From Corticicoccus populi (GTDB lineage: Bacteria; Bacillota; Bacilli; Staphylococcales; Salinicoccaceae), in the NCBI RefSeq assembly GCF_042686195.1, contig NZ_JBHUOQ010000003.1:124001-188000 (forward strand): DNA of 64,000 nucleotides, read 5' to 3'. The notes under the pieces are model-generated. The model saw nothing but the letters and a program-made list of their open reading frames with translations. It was not told where the DNA came from and made no database searches. Positions 26,724 to 35,321 of the stretch are shown here, piece after piece. The position numbers and the translations under genes were made by a program. The first letter of the stretch is position 1, and each line of letters opens with the position of its first letter.

Positions 26724-27404
26724 TTATTCGTCCTCCTTGGTATTTGTGTGATCTTTGTAGTAATTAAGAAATCTTTTTTCCACGTTGCTTAAATGAACAA
26801 TCATTTTATTCTTTGCTTGTATATGATCGTGTTTTTTCAGCGTATCCAAAACAGCGGTATGTTCTTCATATGCCTCTTTCGCGCTTTGGGGTACAGTTTT
26901 AGACAGGATCAAGAAAGCTCGGCTGATGCCTGTATTTACTTTCTCTGCGAGTGCACGCATTTCTTCATTATCATTCAATTTAATCAAAGTGAGATGAAAC
27001 TCTTTATCCAGTGTCATGAAGTCGGAGTAGTCATTACGTGAAATGGCATGATACTGCCTGGACAGGTTCTCCTCAAGAGTCTTTAATGTCTCATCATCTA
27101 TTTTATGAACTATTTTTTCTATGTTATAAACCTCGACTAAATGTCTGAGTTCCATATACTCAAGAGATTTTATCTTCGTGAAGTCAGCCACCACTGCAGG
27201 TGAACCGGTTTTCTGGATAATCAGTCCTTCTGAAGCGAGCCGCAGTAAAGTATCCCTGAAAGGGGTGCGGCTGATACCGAGCTGCTTTGAATATTTTTCT
27301 TCAGGCAGTGCTTCTCCCGGACCGAGCTCTCCAGTTAGTATGGATTCTTTGATAATAGAAAATGCCTGATCTGCAAGTGTATGTGTTTTAGCAATTTTTT
27401 TCAT
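26724..27404 (-). CDS. GntR-family (FadR/FCD) transcriptional regulator
   Basis: 226 residues. N-terminal winged helix (about 8-75: LADQAFSIIKESILTGEL ... LGISRTPFRDTLLRLASEGL) and an all-helical FCD ligand domain (about 85-215) with EFHLTLIKLND and an EEHTAVLDTL helix that usually supply metal/ligand histidines. FadR-type GntR proteins recognise GTATAC-like palindromes; a perfect one, TTGTATAC-A-GTATACAA, lies in the divergent promoter region 1.3 kb upstream. It probably represses both the TRAP operon and its own operon until the imported compound binds. AAAGGAGGG precedes the ATG at 27404. Confidence 0.9.
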   Translation of the reverse strand: MKKIAKTHTLADQAFSIIKESILTGELGPGEALPEEKYSKQLGISRTPFRDTLLRLASEGLIIQKTGSPAVVADFTKIKSLEYMELRHLVEVYNIEKIVHKIDDETLKTLEENLSRQYHAISRNDYSDFMTLDKEFHLTLIKLNDNEEMRALAEKVNTGISRAFLILSKTVPQSAKEAYEEHTAVLDTLKKHDHIQAKNKMIVHLSNVEKRFLNYYKDHTNTKEDE

Positions 27405-27418
27405 ACAAAATCCCTCCT

Positions 27419-28564
27419 TTACAGTCTGTCCATAAATGATTTCATACGCTGCATTCCTTCTTTAAGATTATCGAGGGAGTTGGCGTAGGAGATTCTGACG
27501 CATTTGTGATTGTCTTTCGAAAATGTCGACCCCGGTACCACCGCAACATGTTCTTCCTCTAAAAGTCTGTCGGCAAATGTCACATCATCCAGACCGCTTG
27601 AAGAGATGTCAGGGAAAATATAGAATGCGCCGGTGGGCTCTGACACTGTAAAGCCGAGAGCAGTTAGTGAGTCATATAAATAATCACGGCGTTCGATATA
27701 TTTCCGGTTCATGATTTCAGGATAGTGGCGTCCGTTTGTTAATGCTTCTATCGCTGCATACTGGCTCGGGACAGATGCACAGATGGAGTTGTTTAGGTGA
27801 ACTTTAAGTACATGCTTCATAATTTCTGTCGGCCCGAGCACGTATCCTATCCGCCAGCCGGTCATCGAATGGGATTTTGATAAGCCGTGGATGATGAAAG
27901 TCTGCTCTCTGACTTCATCAAAAGAAGCAAAAGAGACATGGCTGCCTGAGAAAGTATTTTCGCTGTAGATTTCGTCACTGATGATAAAGATATCTTTTTC
28001 TTTCAATAAATCAATCACCGCTTCAATATCCTGTCTGCTTAAGGAAACGCCTGTCGGATTAGACGGATAATTTAAAATAACCGCTTTAGTCCGCTCATTA
28101 ACGGCCGCATCCAGTGCTTTAATATCCGGTTTGAATCCGTTATGCGAAGTGTCGAGATAAGTTGTTGTGCCGCCGTTTAAGGTAATGAGTGCCTCATAAC
28201 CCGGATAGGCGGGGGAGAGGATAATCACTTCATCACCTGGTGTCATCACTGTACGGAGAACAGAATCCAGTGCTTCCGACGCACCGTTTGTAATCACAGC
28301 ATCATCTGTATCAAATGTGCCGCCGTAAGTTTCATTAAAGAAATTCGTAACACACTCTCTTAACGGAAGCAGGCCTGCATTGTGTGAGTAGCCTGTCAAA
28401 TTATCTTCAATGGCTTTAATGCCTGCCTTTTTAACACTTTCCGGTGTCGGAAAATCGGGCTGCCCGATAGTCATATTAATACCATCTTCAAACTCATTTA
28501 CTTTGTTGGAGTATACTCTGATACCGGGGATTTGAATCTCTACTGCGTTTGGATTAATTTTCAT
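27419..28564 (-). CDS. PLP-dependent aminotransferase, class I/II (PatA-like)
   Basis: 381 residues, fold type I aminotransferase. Landmarks: MTIGQPDFPTPE at the N terminus, AVILNYPSNPTGV near 165, DEIYSENTFSG, the PLP lysine in HGLSKSHSMTGWRIGYV near 232, and the C-terminal Arg in CVRISYANS for the substrate carboxylate. This is the PatA/aspartate-like subgroup. ATG at 28564 is chosen (GGAAGGTG 7 bases upstream); the reading from 28585 lies before that site. First gene of the operon with gntR and the M20 peptidase, so it probably deaminates an amino acid released by the peptidase. Substrate not determined. Confidence 0.88.
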   Translation of the reverse strand: MKINPNAVEIQIPGIRVYSNKVNEFEDGINMTIGQPDFPTPESVKKAGIKAIEDNLTGYSHNAGLLPLRECVTNFFNETYGGTFDTDDAVITNGASEALDSVLRTVMTPGDEVIILSPAYPGYEALITLNGGTTTYLDTSHNGFKPDIKALDAAVNERTKAVILNYPSNPTGVSLSRQDIEAVIDLLKEKDIFIISDEIYSENTFSGSHVSFASFDEVREQTFIIHGLSKSHSMTGWRIGYVLGPTEIMKHVLKVHLNNSICASVPSQYAAIEALTNGRHYPEIMNRKYIERRDYLYDSLTALGFTVSEPTGAFYIFPDISSSGLDDVTFADRLLEEEHVAVVPGSTFSKDNHKCVRISYANSLDNLKEGMQRMKSFMDRL

Positions 28565-28612
28565 TAGTAGCACCTTCCAATGCATATTTATGTTATAATC
28601 TTACCTTAAATC

Positions 28613-28716
28613 GTCAATTTAAAGAATTAATATTCAATATAAAGCATATCGATTCTTTTTATTTTAAATTGACAGAAAATAAAAACTAGTGTAATTTTAT
28701 TGTATACAGTATACAA
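28613..28716. promoter_or_regulatory. Divergent promoter region with GntR-type operator
   Basis: TTGTATAC-A-GTATACAA at 28700-28716 is a perfect 17-bp palindrome of the FadR-GntR type, placed just after TTGACA (28669-28674) and a TAATTT -10 (28692-28697) of the TRAP operon, so bound repressor would sit at the start site. A mirrored 11-bp repeat (GTCAATTTAAA 28613-28623, TTTAAATTGAC 28663-28673) provides back-to-back TTGAC -35 elements for both directions. Confidence 0.75.
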
Positions 28717-28749
28717 CACTGAGAGAGGGAATGACAAGGAGGAAAAGAA

Positions 28750-29748
28750 ATGAAAGATATTCTGAGGTTAATCATGCTGATGTCCTTAGTTTTAATGATG
28801 ACAGCATGCGGTCAGGAAAATGAGGAACAGACAGTGTTGAAGCTCGGACATGCATTGTCTCCGGGAACAGCTGCTTCTGATGAAGTCGTTAACATGGCTG
28901 CCGCTGTTGAAGAGAAGACTGATGGGAGAATATCATTTGATATTTATGAGAACAGTCAGCTCGGTTCGGAAACGGAGATGCTTCAGCAGATGCAGATGGG
29001 GGCACTTGAATCGTCGGCCATTATGATTGGTTCGATGCAGACGCTGGATATGAGGATGGCAGTAGAAGACCTTCCGTATATGTGGCCGGATATTGAAACG
29101 GCACGCAGTGCTTATGAGGGTGAGTTCGGTGATTATCTGGCAGATATTATTTCCGAAGAAGGAATGACGCAGATTGGATATTTTGAATGGGGATTCAGAC
29201 ATATTACGAATAACAGGGGACCGATTTCAGAGCCGGAAGATGTCGAGAATTTAAGTATCAGAGTTGCTGAAACACCGCTCAGGGTGGATACATTCGAGCA
29301 GTTAAATGCGATACCGACTGTAATGGCCTTCAGTGAAGTGTACGGAGCGCTTCAACAAGGTGCACTCGGTGCCCAGGAAAATCCGCTGGCGAATATTGTT
29401 GCGCCGAGGTTCTATGAAGTGCAGGACTACTTATCGCTGACCGGGCATTTCTATAATACGGTGATGCTGATGGTGGAAACAGAAACTTGGGATGATATTT
29501 CGCCTTCTGATCAGGAGATTATCCTGTCGGAAGTACAAAGCGCATCTGAAAGAGTTAAGGAAGAAAATGATGTAATGGAGGAATCTTACATAGAAACGCT
29601 GGAAGAGAACGGCATGCAGGTGAACGACGACGTAAATAAAGAAGCATTCAGAGAGGCACTGCTGCCGATATATAACAAGTGGGAAGAAGAGGCATTCGGT
29701 ACAGAACTGATGGATATTTACCGCGAAGCATCCGGATGGGAAGAATAA
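28750..29748 (+). CDS. TRAP transporter substrate-binding lipoprotein (DctP-type)
   Basis: 332 residues, lipid-anchored: lipobox MMTAC at about residue 20. TRAP P-subunit blocks are LGHALSPGTAASDEVVNMAA, ENSQLGSETEMLQQMQMGAL, IRVAETPLRVDTFEQLNAIPT (whose Arg normally holds the ligand carboxylate) and EVYGALQQGALGAQENPLANI. It delivers a carboxylate-containing solute to the DctQM membrane part encoded next. GGAGG lies upstream of the ATG. First gene of dctP-dctQ-dctM-cupin. Nothing in the sequence fixes the ligand; the divergent M20 peptidase and aminotransferase point to an N-acyl amino acid or peptide-like compound rather than a simple dicarboxylate. Confidence 0.92.
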   Translation: MKDILRLIMLMSLVLMMTACGQENEEQTVLKLGHALSPGTAASDEVVNMAAAVEEKTDGRISFDIYENSQLGSETEMLQQMQMGALESSAIMIGSMQTLDMRMAVEDLPYMWPDIETARSAYEGEFGDYLADIISEEGMTQIGYFEWGFRHITNNRGPISEPEDVENLSIRVAETPLRVDTFEQLNAIPTVMAFSEVYGALQQGALGAQENPLANIVAPRFYEVQDYLSLTGHFYNTVMLMVETETWDDISPSDQEIILSEVQSASERVKEENDVMEESYIETLEENGMQVNDDVNKEAFREALLPIYNKWEEEAFGTELMDIYREASGWEE

Positions 29749-29766
29749 CTGAGGGGAGAAAGAGAA

Positions 29767-30234
29767 ATGAGAAAATATATTGTTAAATTACTTTCGTATT
29801 TGTGTATTATAAGCATGGCTTTACTGACAGTAATTGTTCTGGCACAGGTGGTCACACGATTTTTTAATATTTCCCTGACCGGTACTGATGAGCTTTCCAG
29901 GCTGCTGATTGTCTGGCTGACATTTCTAGGAACGAGTCTTGCTTTTCATGATAAGATGCATCTCGCGGTGAACTTCTTTGTGAAGCGGGCCGGACATAAA
30001 AACCAAAAACGAATACATACTTTGGTTAACAGTCTGATTGTTATATTTTTTTTGGTGCTTGCCGTGTACGGGTTTAAGTTTTCTATAGAATCGATGAATT
30101 ATACATCATCCACACTACAGCTGCCTATGGGGATATTTTATCTTGCTGTTCCGGTCAGCAGTGTGTTTGCGCTGTACTTCATATTGACATCACTGACAGA
30201 ATCAACAACTGAAGAAGAGGAGGCGGGATTATGA
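29767..30234 (+). CDS. TRAP transporter small permease (DctQ-type)
   Basis: 155-residue membrane protein with four hydrophobic segments and the family signature TGTDELSRLLIVWLTFLG, followed by FHDKMHLAVNFF. It forms the small membrane subunit that pairs with DctM. GGGGAGAAAGAG precedes the ATG. Its stop overlaps the dctM start (ATGA), showing coupled translation. Confidence 0.92.
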   Translation: MRKYIVKLLSYLCIISMALLTVIVLAQVVTRFFNISLTGTDELSRLLIVWLTFLGTSLAFHDKMHLAVNFFVKRAGHKNQKRIHTLVNSLIVIFFLVLAVYGFKFSIESMNYTSSTLQLPMGIFYLAVPVSSVFALYFILTSLTESTTEEEEAGL

Positions 30235-31517
30235 CAATTATATTAATACTGCTTTTATTTTTTACGCTTCTGTTCCTCGGTATGCCGATTGCATTTGTTA
30301 TCGGACTGGTTGTTGCAGCGATGCTTCTCCTCGGTGGTGTGCCGCTTGAAATTATTGTACAGAGAATGTTTGCAGGGGTAAACAATTTCTCGTATTTAGC
30401 AATTCCTTTATTTATACTGGCAGGAAATATCATGGGAAAAGGCGGTCTCACGAGACGTTTGATGGCATTTGCGAACATGATTGTCGGCAGGTTAACAGGC
30501 GGAACGGCAGTAACAACAGTAGTCACAACTGCATTATTCGGTGCAGTATCAGGATCAACTGTTGCGACGACATATGCTGTGGGGTCCGTACTTGTGCCGA
30601 GACTTCAGGAAGAAAAATACAGTAATTCTTTTATCGCAAGTGTTATCGGCCCTGCCGGTGTGCTCGGTCTGATTATTCCGCCGAGTATTACGATGGTTGT
30701 GCTCGGGATCACAGCGAACATTTCTATCGGCAATTTATTTCTTGCAGGTATTATTCCCGGTATTATCCTGGCGGGGATTTTATGTGTATACGTTTCGCTG
30801 ATGGCTAAAAAAGAGGGGTACGGCGACATTAAGCTGCAGAACGGTCCGGAATATGAGTTTTGGAAAGTAACCCGTCAGGCAGTACTGCCGATTCTTGCGC
30901 CTGTGTTTATTCTCGGAAGTATCTTTTCAGGTTTCGCTACAGCGACAGAAGCGGCAGTCATTGCCGTGTTATACGGTTTTCTGCTGTCACTGTACTACAG
31001 GGAACTGACAATGAGGAAGTTTAAGGAAATTATGTTGTCTTCTGCTGTGACATCAGCGACAATATTAATAATTATTTCAGCTGCGAGTGCATTTACATAT
31101 GTACTGACTGTGAATAAAATCCCGGCAGCAGTTTCAGAGTTCTTTTTGAATTTTGCTGACTCACCGCTGATGTTTCTTTTGATTGTGTCACTGATTCTTC
31201 TTATCCTTGGTACACTGACTGAAGTCACATCACTTATTGTATTATTAAGTCCGATATTTATGCCGATTGCAATGGAGTTTGGCATCGATCCAATTCACTT
31301 CGGTATGGTTCTGATTATGAACTTTGCGCTTGCAAACATCACACCGCCTGTCGGTTTATCATTAATTGCGGGATGCAGTATTACTGACAGGAGAATGGGG
31401 ATAGAAGAAACACTGCCTTACATCCTTCATATTCTCGCTATTGTTGCATTTATGGTGATTTTGATTATATTCCTGCCGGGCATTTCTACATTCCTGCCTA
31501 ACTTGATTGGAGAATAA
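30231..31517 (+). CDS. TRAP transporter large permease (DctM-type)
   Basis: 428-residue membrane protein with about 11-12 hydrophobic segments; the ion-coupled transport subunit of the TRAP system. Family marks include FLGMPIAFVIGLV, the GAVSGSTVATTYAVGSVLVP loop, SVIGPAGVLGLIIPPSI and LANITPPVGLSL near the C terminus. Normal full length. It follows dctQ with a 4-base overlap and is followed 5 bases later by the cupin gene. Confidence 0.94.
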   Translation: MTIILILLLFFTLLFLGMPIAFVIGLVVAAMLLLGGVPLEIIVQRMFAGVNNFSYLAIPLFILAGNIMGKGGLTRRLMAFANMIVGRLTGGTAVTTVVTTALFGAVSGSTVATTYAVGSVLVPRLQEEKYSNSFIASVIGPAGVLGLIIPPSITMVVLGITANISIGNLFLAGIIPGIILAGILCVYVSLMAKKEGYGDIKLQNGPEYEFWKVTRQAVLPILAPVFILGSIFSGFATATEAAVIAVLYGFLLSLYYRELTMRKFKEIMLSSAVTSATILIIISAASAFTYVLTVNKIPAAVSEFFLNFADSPLMFLLIVSLILLILGTLTEVTSLIVLLSPIFMPIAMEFGIDPIHFGMVLIMNFALANITPPVGLSLIAGCSITDRRMGIEETLPYILHILAIVAFMVILIIFLPGISTFLPNLIGE

Positions 31518-31522
31518 AACAT

Positions 31523-31858
31523 ATGATATTTAATAATGAAGAGATTATTGAAATTGAAAATCTGTACGGCGGTACGGGCAGAACAAAAATTTATAAGCAT
31601 ATTACAGAAAATAAAATTGAACGGATGAAGATGTTTGCGAATGTCACGCTTGAAGCAGGGGCCTCCATCGGATATCATCAGCACACAGATGATTCTGAAA
31701 TATACCATATCATTTCAGGCAGCGGTCTGTTTACTGATGCGGATGAATCTGAAAAAACAGTCACTCCGGGTGACTGCTGTGTAATCGAAAAAGGTCAGTC
31801 ACATGGTATTGAGAATACAGGAGATTGTGTGCTGGAGTTCATTGCAGTGGTATTTTAA
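31523..31858 (+). CDS. Small single-domain cupin protein
   Basis: 111-residue cupin_2 protein. The first metal motif is GASIGYHQHTDDSEIYHIISGSG (two His, one Glu; positions about 50-70, split here only by description) and the second is GQSHGIENTG with the last His ligand. Such proteins are metal-dependent isomerases, dioxygenases or ligand sensors; the activity is not assignable. It is 5 bases after dctM with GGAG upstream and shares its terminator, so it is likely to act on, or sense, the TRAP substrate. Confidence 0.85.
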   Translation: MIFNNEEIIEIENLYGGTGRTKIYKHITENKIERMKMFANVTLEAGASIGYHQHTDDSEIYHIISGSGLFTDADESEKTVTPGDCCVIEKGQSHGIENTGDCVLEFIAVVF

Positions 31859-31922
31859 TGAAGAACCCGGATCATCCTGAGCAGTTCTTATACGGCAGAC
31901 AAAGCTGATTTTAAGCATATGA

Positions 31923-31961
31923 AAAATCCCCGTGTCACTATAATAATGACACGGGGATTTA
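31923..31961. terminator. Bidirectional terminator between TRAP operon and ilvE
   Basis: AAATCCCCGTGTCA and TGACACGGGGATTT arms around an 8-9 base AT loop, with flanking A and T runs. Confidence 0.9.
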
Positions 31962-31970
31962 TATGTTTAA

Positions 31971-33035
31971 TTAAGCTTTCTGAACCCAGCCGAACGGATC
32001 TTCAAGACGGCCGTACTGGATTTCTGTATAGTGATCATATAAATCTTTTGCAACATCACCGGGTTGATTATCATTGATAATGTAGTCGGTATCGTGAATG
32101 TTCATACGGCCGATCGGCGAGATTACTGCTGCTGTTCCTGCACCGAAAACTTCAGAAATGCTGCCGTCCTGAACACCTTTCAGGAAGTCATCGATATGAA
32201 CGCGTTCTTCTTTAACGGTATATCCTTTATATTCCGCAAGTTCAATAATGGATTTACGTGTAATACCCTCCAGGATTGAACCGTTTAACTCAGGCGTCAC
32301 AATTTCACCGTTTCGTACGAAAAAGATATTCATACTGCCGACTTCTTCAATATATTCCTGGTGGACACCATCCAGCCAGAGAACCTGCTCATAACCGAGG
32401 TTATTTGCTTTTTGCTGTGCAAGAAGACTTGCTGCATAATTTCCGGCAGCTTTTGCGTTGCCGATGCCGCCGCGTACTGCACGGACATATTCATCTTCAA
32501 CATAGATACTTGTCGGGTCAAGAGCTGCACCGCTGTAGCCTGCAACAGGGCTTAAGATGATGAGGAAGCGGTATGTTCTTGACGGCCGGACACCGAGAAA
32601 AGGCTCATCTGCGAAAACAAACGGCCGGATATAAAGTGACTGTCCCGGGCCGTCAGGCACCCAGTCTTTTTCAAGCTGCAGCAGTTCTTTAAGTGCTTTA
32701 ATGGCATCTTCTTCATTGATTTTAGGCATTGAAAGCCGCTCTAATGAACGATTAAGTCTTTTAAAGTTTTCTTCCGGACGGAATAAAAGGATATCATCTC
32801 CGCTTTTGTACGCTTTTAATCCTTCGAAGACTGATTGTCCATAATGGATACTCTGCAGGGCGGGGGAAAGTTCCAAATTTTTGTATGGTGTAATGGTTGG
32901 TGTCTCCCAGCCGTGCTCGGGAGTGTAGTGAGAAGAAAACATGTAGTCTGTAAAGACAGTTCCGAATTTAATGTTGGACACATCCGGCTTTTCTTTTAAA
33001 CTGTTTGCTTTCTCGATTTGAATTGTTTGTCCCAT
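31971..33035 (-). CDS. ilvE: Branched-chain amino acid aminotransferase
   Basis: 354-residue fold type IV PLP enzyme of the IlvE group II type. It interconverts Leu/Ile/Val with their 2-oxo acids in the cytosol. Landmarks: SIHYGQSVFEGLKAY near 65, LYIRPFVFADEP, the PLP lysine in GGIGNAKAAGNYAASL near 200, the EYIEEVGSMNIFFV block and GSILEGITRKSIIELA. Length is normal. AAGGAGGTCC precedes the ATG. Monocistronic, ending at the shared hairpin. A CodY-like element near 33134 in the divergent region is possible but weak. Confidence 0.95.
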   Translation of the reverse strand: MGQTIQIEKANSLKEKPDVSNIKFGTVFTDYMFSSHYTPEHGWETPTITPYKNLELSPALQSIHYGQSVFEGLKAYKSGDDILLFRPEENFKRLNRSLERLSMPKINEEDAIKALKELLQLEKDWVPDGPGQSLYIRPFVFADEPFLGVRPSRTYRFLIILSPVAGYSGAALDPTSIYVEDEYVRAVRGGIGNAKAAGNYAASLLAQQKANNLGYEQVLWLDGVHQEYIEEVGSMNIFFVRNGEIVTPELNGSILEGITRKSIIELAEYKGYTVKEERVHIDDFLKGVQDGSISEVFGAGTAAVISPIGRMNIHDTDYIINDNQPGDVAKDLYDHYTEIQYGRLEDPFGWVQKA

Positions 33036-33126
33036 AAATGGACCTCCTTATAATATGTAGTGATAATGAATTAATGTAGAGTGAAAATTGTATTTATTTT
33101 ATCAATTTCAAATAAAAAATGCAAGT

Positions 33127-33162
33127 TATTTTCAGAATTATTTGATTAAACTTTGCTATAAT
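33127..33162 (+). promoter_or_regulatory. Extended -10 promoter and weak CodY-like box
   Basis: TGCTATAAT (33154-33162) is an extended -10 for the dehydrogenase gene. TATTTTCAGAATTAT (33127-33141) resembles a CodY box with four mismatches and would cover the -35 region. Promoter moderately supported; CodY site speculative. Confidence 0.4.
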
Positions 33163-33206
33163 AACTGGGAAGGCAATATTAATTGAGAATGAGAGGTTTA
33201 TTTATA

Positions 33207-34259
33207 ATGAAGAAAATAAGCTTGGCAGTAATTCCCGGTGACGGTATAGGGCAGGAGGTAGTACCACTCTCTTTAAAAGTGCTGGACCATCTTGCAGCAC
33301 TTCACGGCGGTGTGAAGTTTGAGTATAACCATTTCGACTACGGCTGTGATTATTATTTGAAGCACGGTAATATGATGGCTGAGGATGGAATTGACAGGCT
33401 GGGACAGTCGGACAGTGTTTTTCTCGGAGCTGTCGGTGATGCAGGGAAGGTGCCGGATCATATTTCGCTGTGGGGGCTTCTGATTAAAATACGGCGTGAG
33501 TTTCAGCAGGAACTCAATGTACGTCCTGCACGTGTATTTGAAGGTGTGAAATCCCCGCTTTCAAACCCGAAAGATTTTGATTTGATTGTGGTACGGGAAA
33601 ACAGCGAGGGCGAGTACAGTGAAGTCGGCGGACGGATTTTTCAGGAAGAGAATGAAATAGCGATACAAAACAGTATTTTTTCACGGCGTGCGACCTCCCA
33701 GGCAGTAAATTATGCATTTGAACTTGCAAAAACGAGACGGGGCAGTGTGACCAGTGCCACAAAATCAAATGGTATTTTTCATGCAATGCCGTTCTGGGAC
33801 GAAGTGTTTAATGATGTTTCAAAAAAATATCCGGAGACTTTGGCATCCTCTCAGCATATCGATGCACTTGCTGCATCATTTGTGACACACCCTGAGCGTT
33901 ATGACGTGATTGTTGCGAGTAATTTATTCGGGGATATCCTGACAGATATCGGTGCTGCAATTATGGGCAGCATCGGAATTGCGCCGAGTGCCAACTTAAA
34001 CATGAACGGAAAACATCCGTCCATGTTTGAGCCGGTCCATGGATCCGCACCGGATATAACAGGTAAAGGAACTGCCAATCCGGTGGGGCAGATCTGGACA
34101 GCTAAAATGCTGCTTGATCATCATGGATTAGAAGAGCTGGGAGACGTTTTATTAAATGCGGTTGAACAAGTGTTTAAAAAAGGAATCATGACACCGGATA
34201 TCGGCGGAACATCGTCGACAGAAGAAGTCGTTTCTGCAATTATCAGCGAAATTAAATAA
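33207..34259 (+). CDS. Tartrate / D-malate dehydrogenase (TtuC/DmlA-like)
   Basis: 350-residue member of the isopropylmalate/isocitrate dehydrogenase family. It oxidatively decarboxylates a (D)-2-hydroxy diacid with NAD+. Landmarks: VIPGDGIGQEVVP, WGLLIKIRREFQQELNVRPA, VVRENSEGEYSEVGG, TSATKSNG (catalytic Lys), VASNLFGDILTDIGA (metal Asp residues) and MFEPVHGSAPDI. The WGLLIKIRR and EYSEVGG stretches match the tartrate/D-malate subgroup rather than LeuB. ATG at 33207 has GAGAGG 10 bases upstream; the reading from 33183 starts before it. Single gene between ilvE (divergent) and the LysR gene (convergent). Confidence 0.87.
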   Translation: MKKISLAVIPGDGIGQEVVPLSLKVLDHLAALHGGVKFEYNHFDYGCDYYLKHGNMMAEDGIDRLGQSDSVFLGAVGDAGKVPDHISLWGLLIKIRREFQQELNVRPARVFEGVKSPLSNPKDFDLIVVRENSEGEYSEVGGRIFQEENEIAIQNSIFSRRATSQAVNYAFELAKTRRGSVTSATKSNGIFHAMPFWDEVFNDVSKKYPETLASSQHIDALAASFVTHPERYDVIVASNLFGDILTDIGAAIMGSIGIAPSANLNMNGKHPSMFEPVHGSAPDITGKGTANPVGQIWTAKMLLDHHGLEELGDVLLNAVEQVFKKGIMTPDIGGTSSTEEVVSAIISEIK

Positions 34260-34264
34260 CATCA

Positions 34265-34298
34265 TTTAAAGCGGTCGTGACGTCACGACCGCTTTAAT
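34265..34298. terminator. Bidirectional terminator, near-perfect palindrome
   Basis: TTAAAGCGGTCGTGAC and its complement meet without a loop gap at 34281; it includes the LysR gene's stop codon and ends both convergent genes. Confidence 0.85.
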
Positions 34299-35184
34299 AA
34301 CGAAGTGGAAACGTGTTGTCGATATCAAGCTGGAATGACTGGCGGAGCTGATTGAACCACCGGCGTGTGAATGTCTTTTTACTATCCGCCTTCATTGATA
34401 AGTAGAGCGGCTGAGTAATATTTAAATGATCTAAAGAATAATCAATCAGGGCTGGATAGTAATGTTTTAACAGTTTTGCCTGGTCGGATGTGACAATGGC
34501 CACGTAGCCGTGGGACATCAGTAAATGCTGGATAATTGTCAGGTCGTTAAAATTATTGATTTCAGCATTTTGGAATTTATTCTTCATATTTAATATAGGA
34601 TTGAATGACGCAAGCGGGTATTCAACTATCTCGCTCATTCTGGCATTTTTCGGCAGGTTGACAGCTGAATTCTCACGGAATACATACCGGTAATTCTGCT
34701 CAAATAACAGCATACTTCTCATCTCGGACCCGGGCATTTTAACAGGGGACAGTGCAATATCTATCACACCTTCATAGACAGCTGATGTGAGATTGACATC
34801 TGGAATATCAAATATTGAAAAGGATTCGATGTCTTCGGTATTTACGACATGGGTTAATGACTGCATCACTTTTCCTGTCATGTCAGTTGGTGTCAAACTG
34901 ATATTTAATGTACGTTTATCTTTATCTGCCTCATCGCTTAAAACCATTTTTGATCTTTCTACTGCTTCCAATATTTCGACCGCTTCCTTTAAAAATAAAT
35001 GACCGTCTTCAGTTAACTTTATATTTCTGCCCTGACGTTTAAAAAGTTTAACGCCGAGTTCATCCTCCAGCATGCTGATCTGCCTCGATAAGGCAGACTG
35101 TGCAATGTTTAATGTCAGTGCAGCTTCTGTCATATGTTCCTGATTTGCAATTTCTACAAAATAATTTAACTGCTTAAACTCCAT
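34294..35184 (-). CDS. gltC: LysR-family regulator, probable GltC
   Basis: 296 residues: N-terminal LysR winged helix (MEFKQLNYFVEIANQEHM ... LNIAQSALSRQISMLEDELG ... LFKRQGRNIKLTEDG) and a periplasmic-binding-like effector domain from about residue 90. It is divergent from gltB with 137 bases between and a 23-bp palindrome in that gap, the classic gltC-gltBD arrangement, in which GltC activates glutamate synthase when 2-oxoglutarate is high. The symbol rests mainly on context; the effector domain itself is not diagnostic. AGGAAAAGAGG lies upstream of the ATG. Confidence 0.85.
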   Translation of the reverse strand: MEFKQLNYFVEIANQEHMTEAALTLNIAQSALSRQISMLEDELGVKLFKRQGRNIKLTEDGHLFLKEAVEILEAVERSKMVLSDEADKDKRTLNISLTPTDMTGKVMQSLTHVVNTEDIESFSIFDIPDVNLTSAVYEGVIDIALSPVKMPGSEMRSMLLFEQNYRYVFRENSAVNLPKNARMSEIVEYPLASFNPILNMKNKFQNAEINNFNDLTIIQHLLMSHGYVAIVTSDQAKLLKHYYPALIDYSLDHLNITQPLYLSMKADSKKTFTRRWFNQLRQSFQLDIDNTFPLRY

Positions 35185-35204
35185 GTATGTCAGCCTCTTT
35201 TCCT

Positions 35205-35227
35205 ATTAATCTAATTATTAGATTAAT
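35205..35227. promoter_or_regulatory. LysR-type operator between gltC and gltB
   Basis: Perfect inverted repeat with arms ATTAATCTAA and TTAGATTAAT separated by TTA. It has the T-N11-A core expected of LysR-type boxes and lies 21 bases upstream of gltC and 95 bases upstream of gltB, so it can serve activation of gltB and autoregulation. Confidence 0.75.
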
Positions 35228-35321
35228 ATTATCACATTGATATATTGATTGCATGATTACTATTTTAATATGATAGAATTATTAAAAAACTTTTAGAATC
35301 GATGATTGGGGTGTTGAATCA

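Noticed and set aside
25128..31858. Ectoine uptake and degradation cluster (TRAP plus hydrolase plus aminotransferase)
   Set aside because: No M24 ectoine hydrolase and no DoeB-like deacylase; the hydrolase is an M20/RocB type, so the known ectoine pathway does not fit.
33207..34259. leuB (3-isopropylmalate dehydrogenase)
   Set aside because: The WGLLIKIRR and EYSEVGG regions fit the tartrate/D-malate subgroup, and no leu genes are adjacent.
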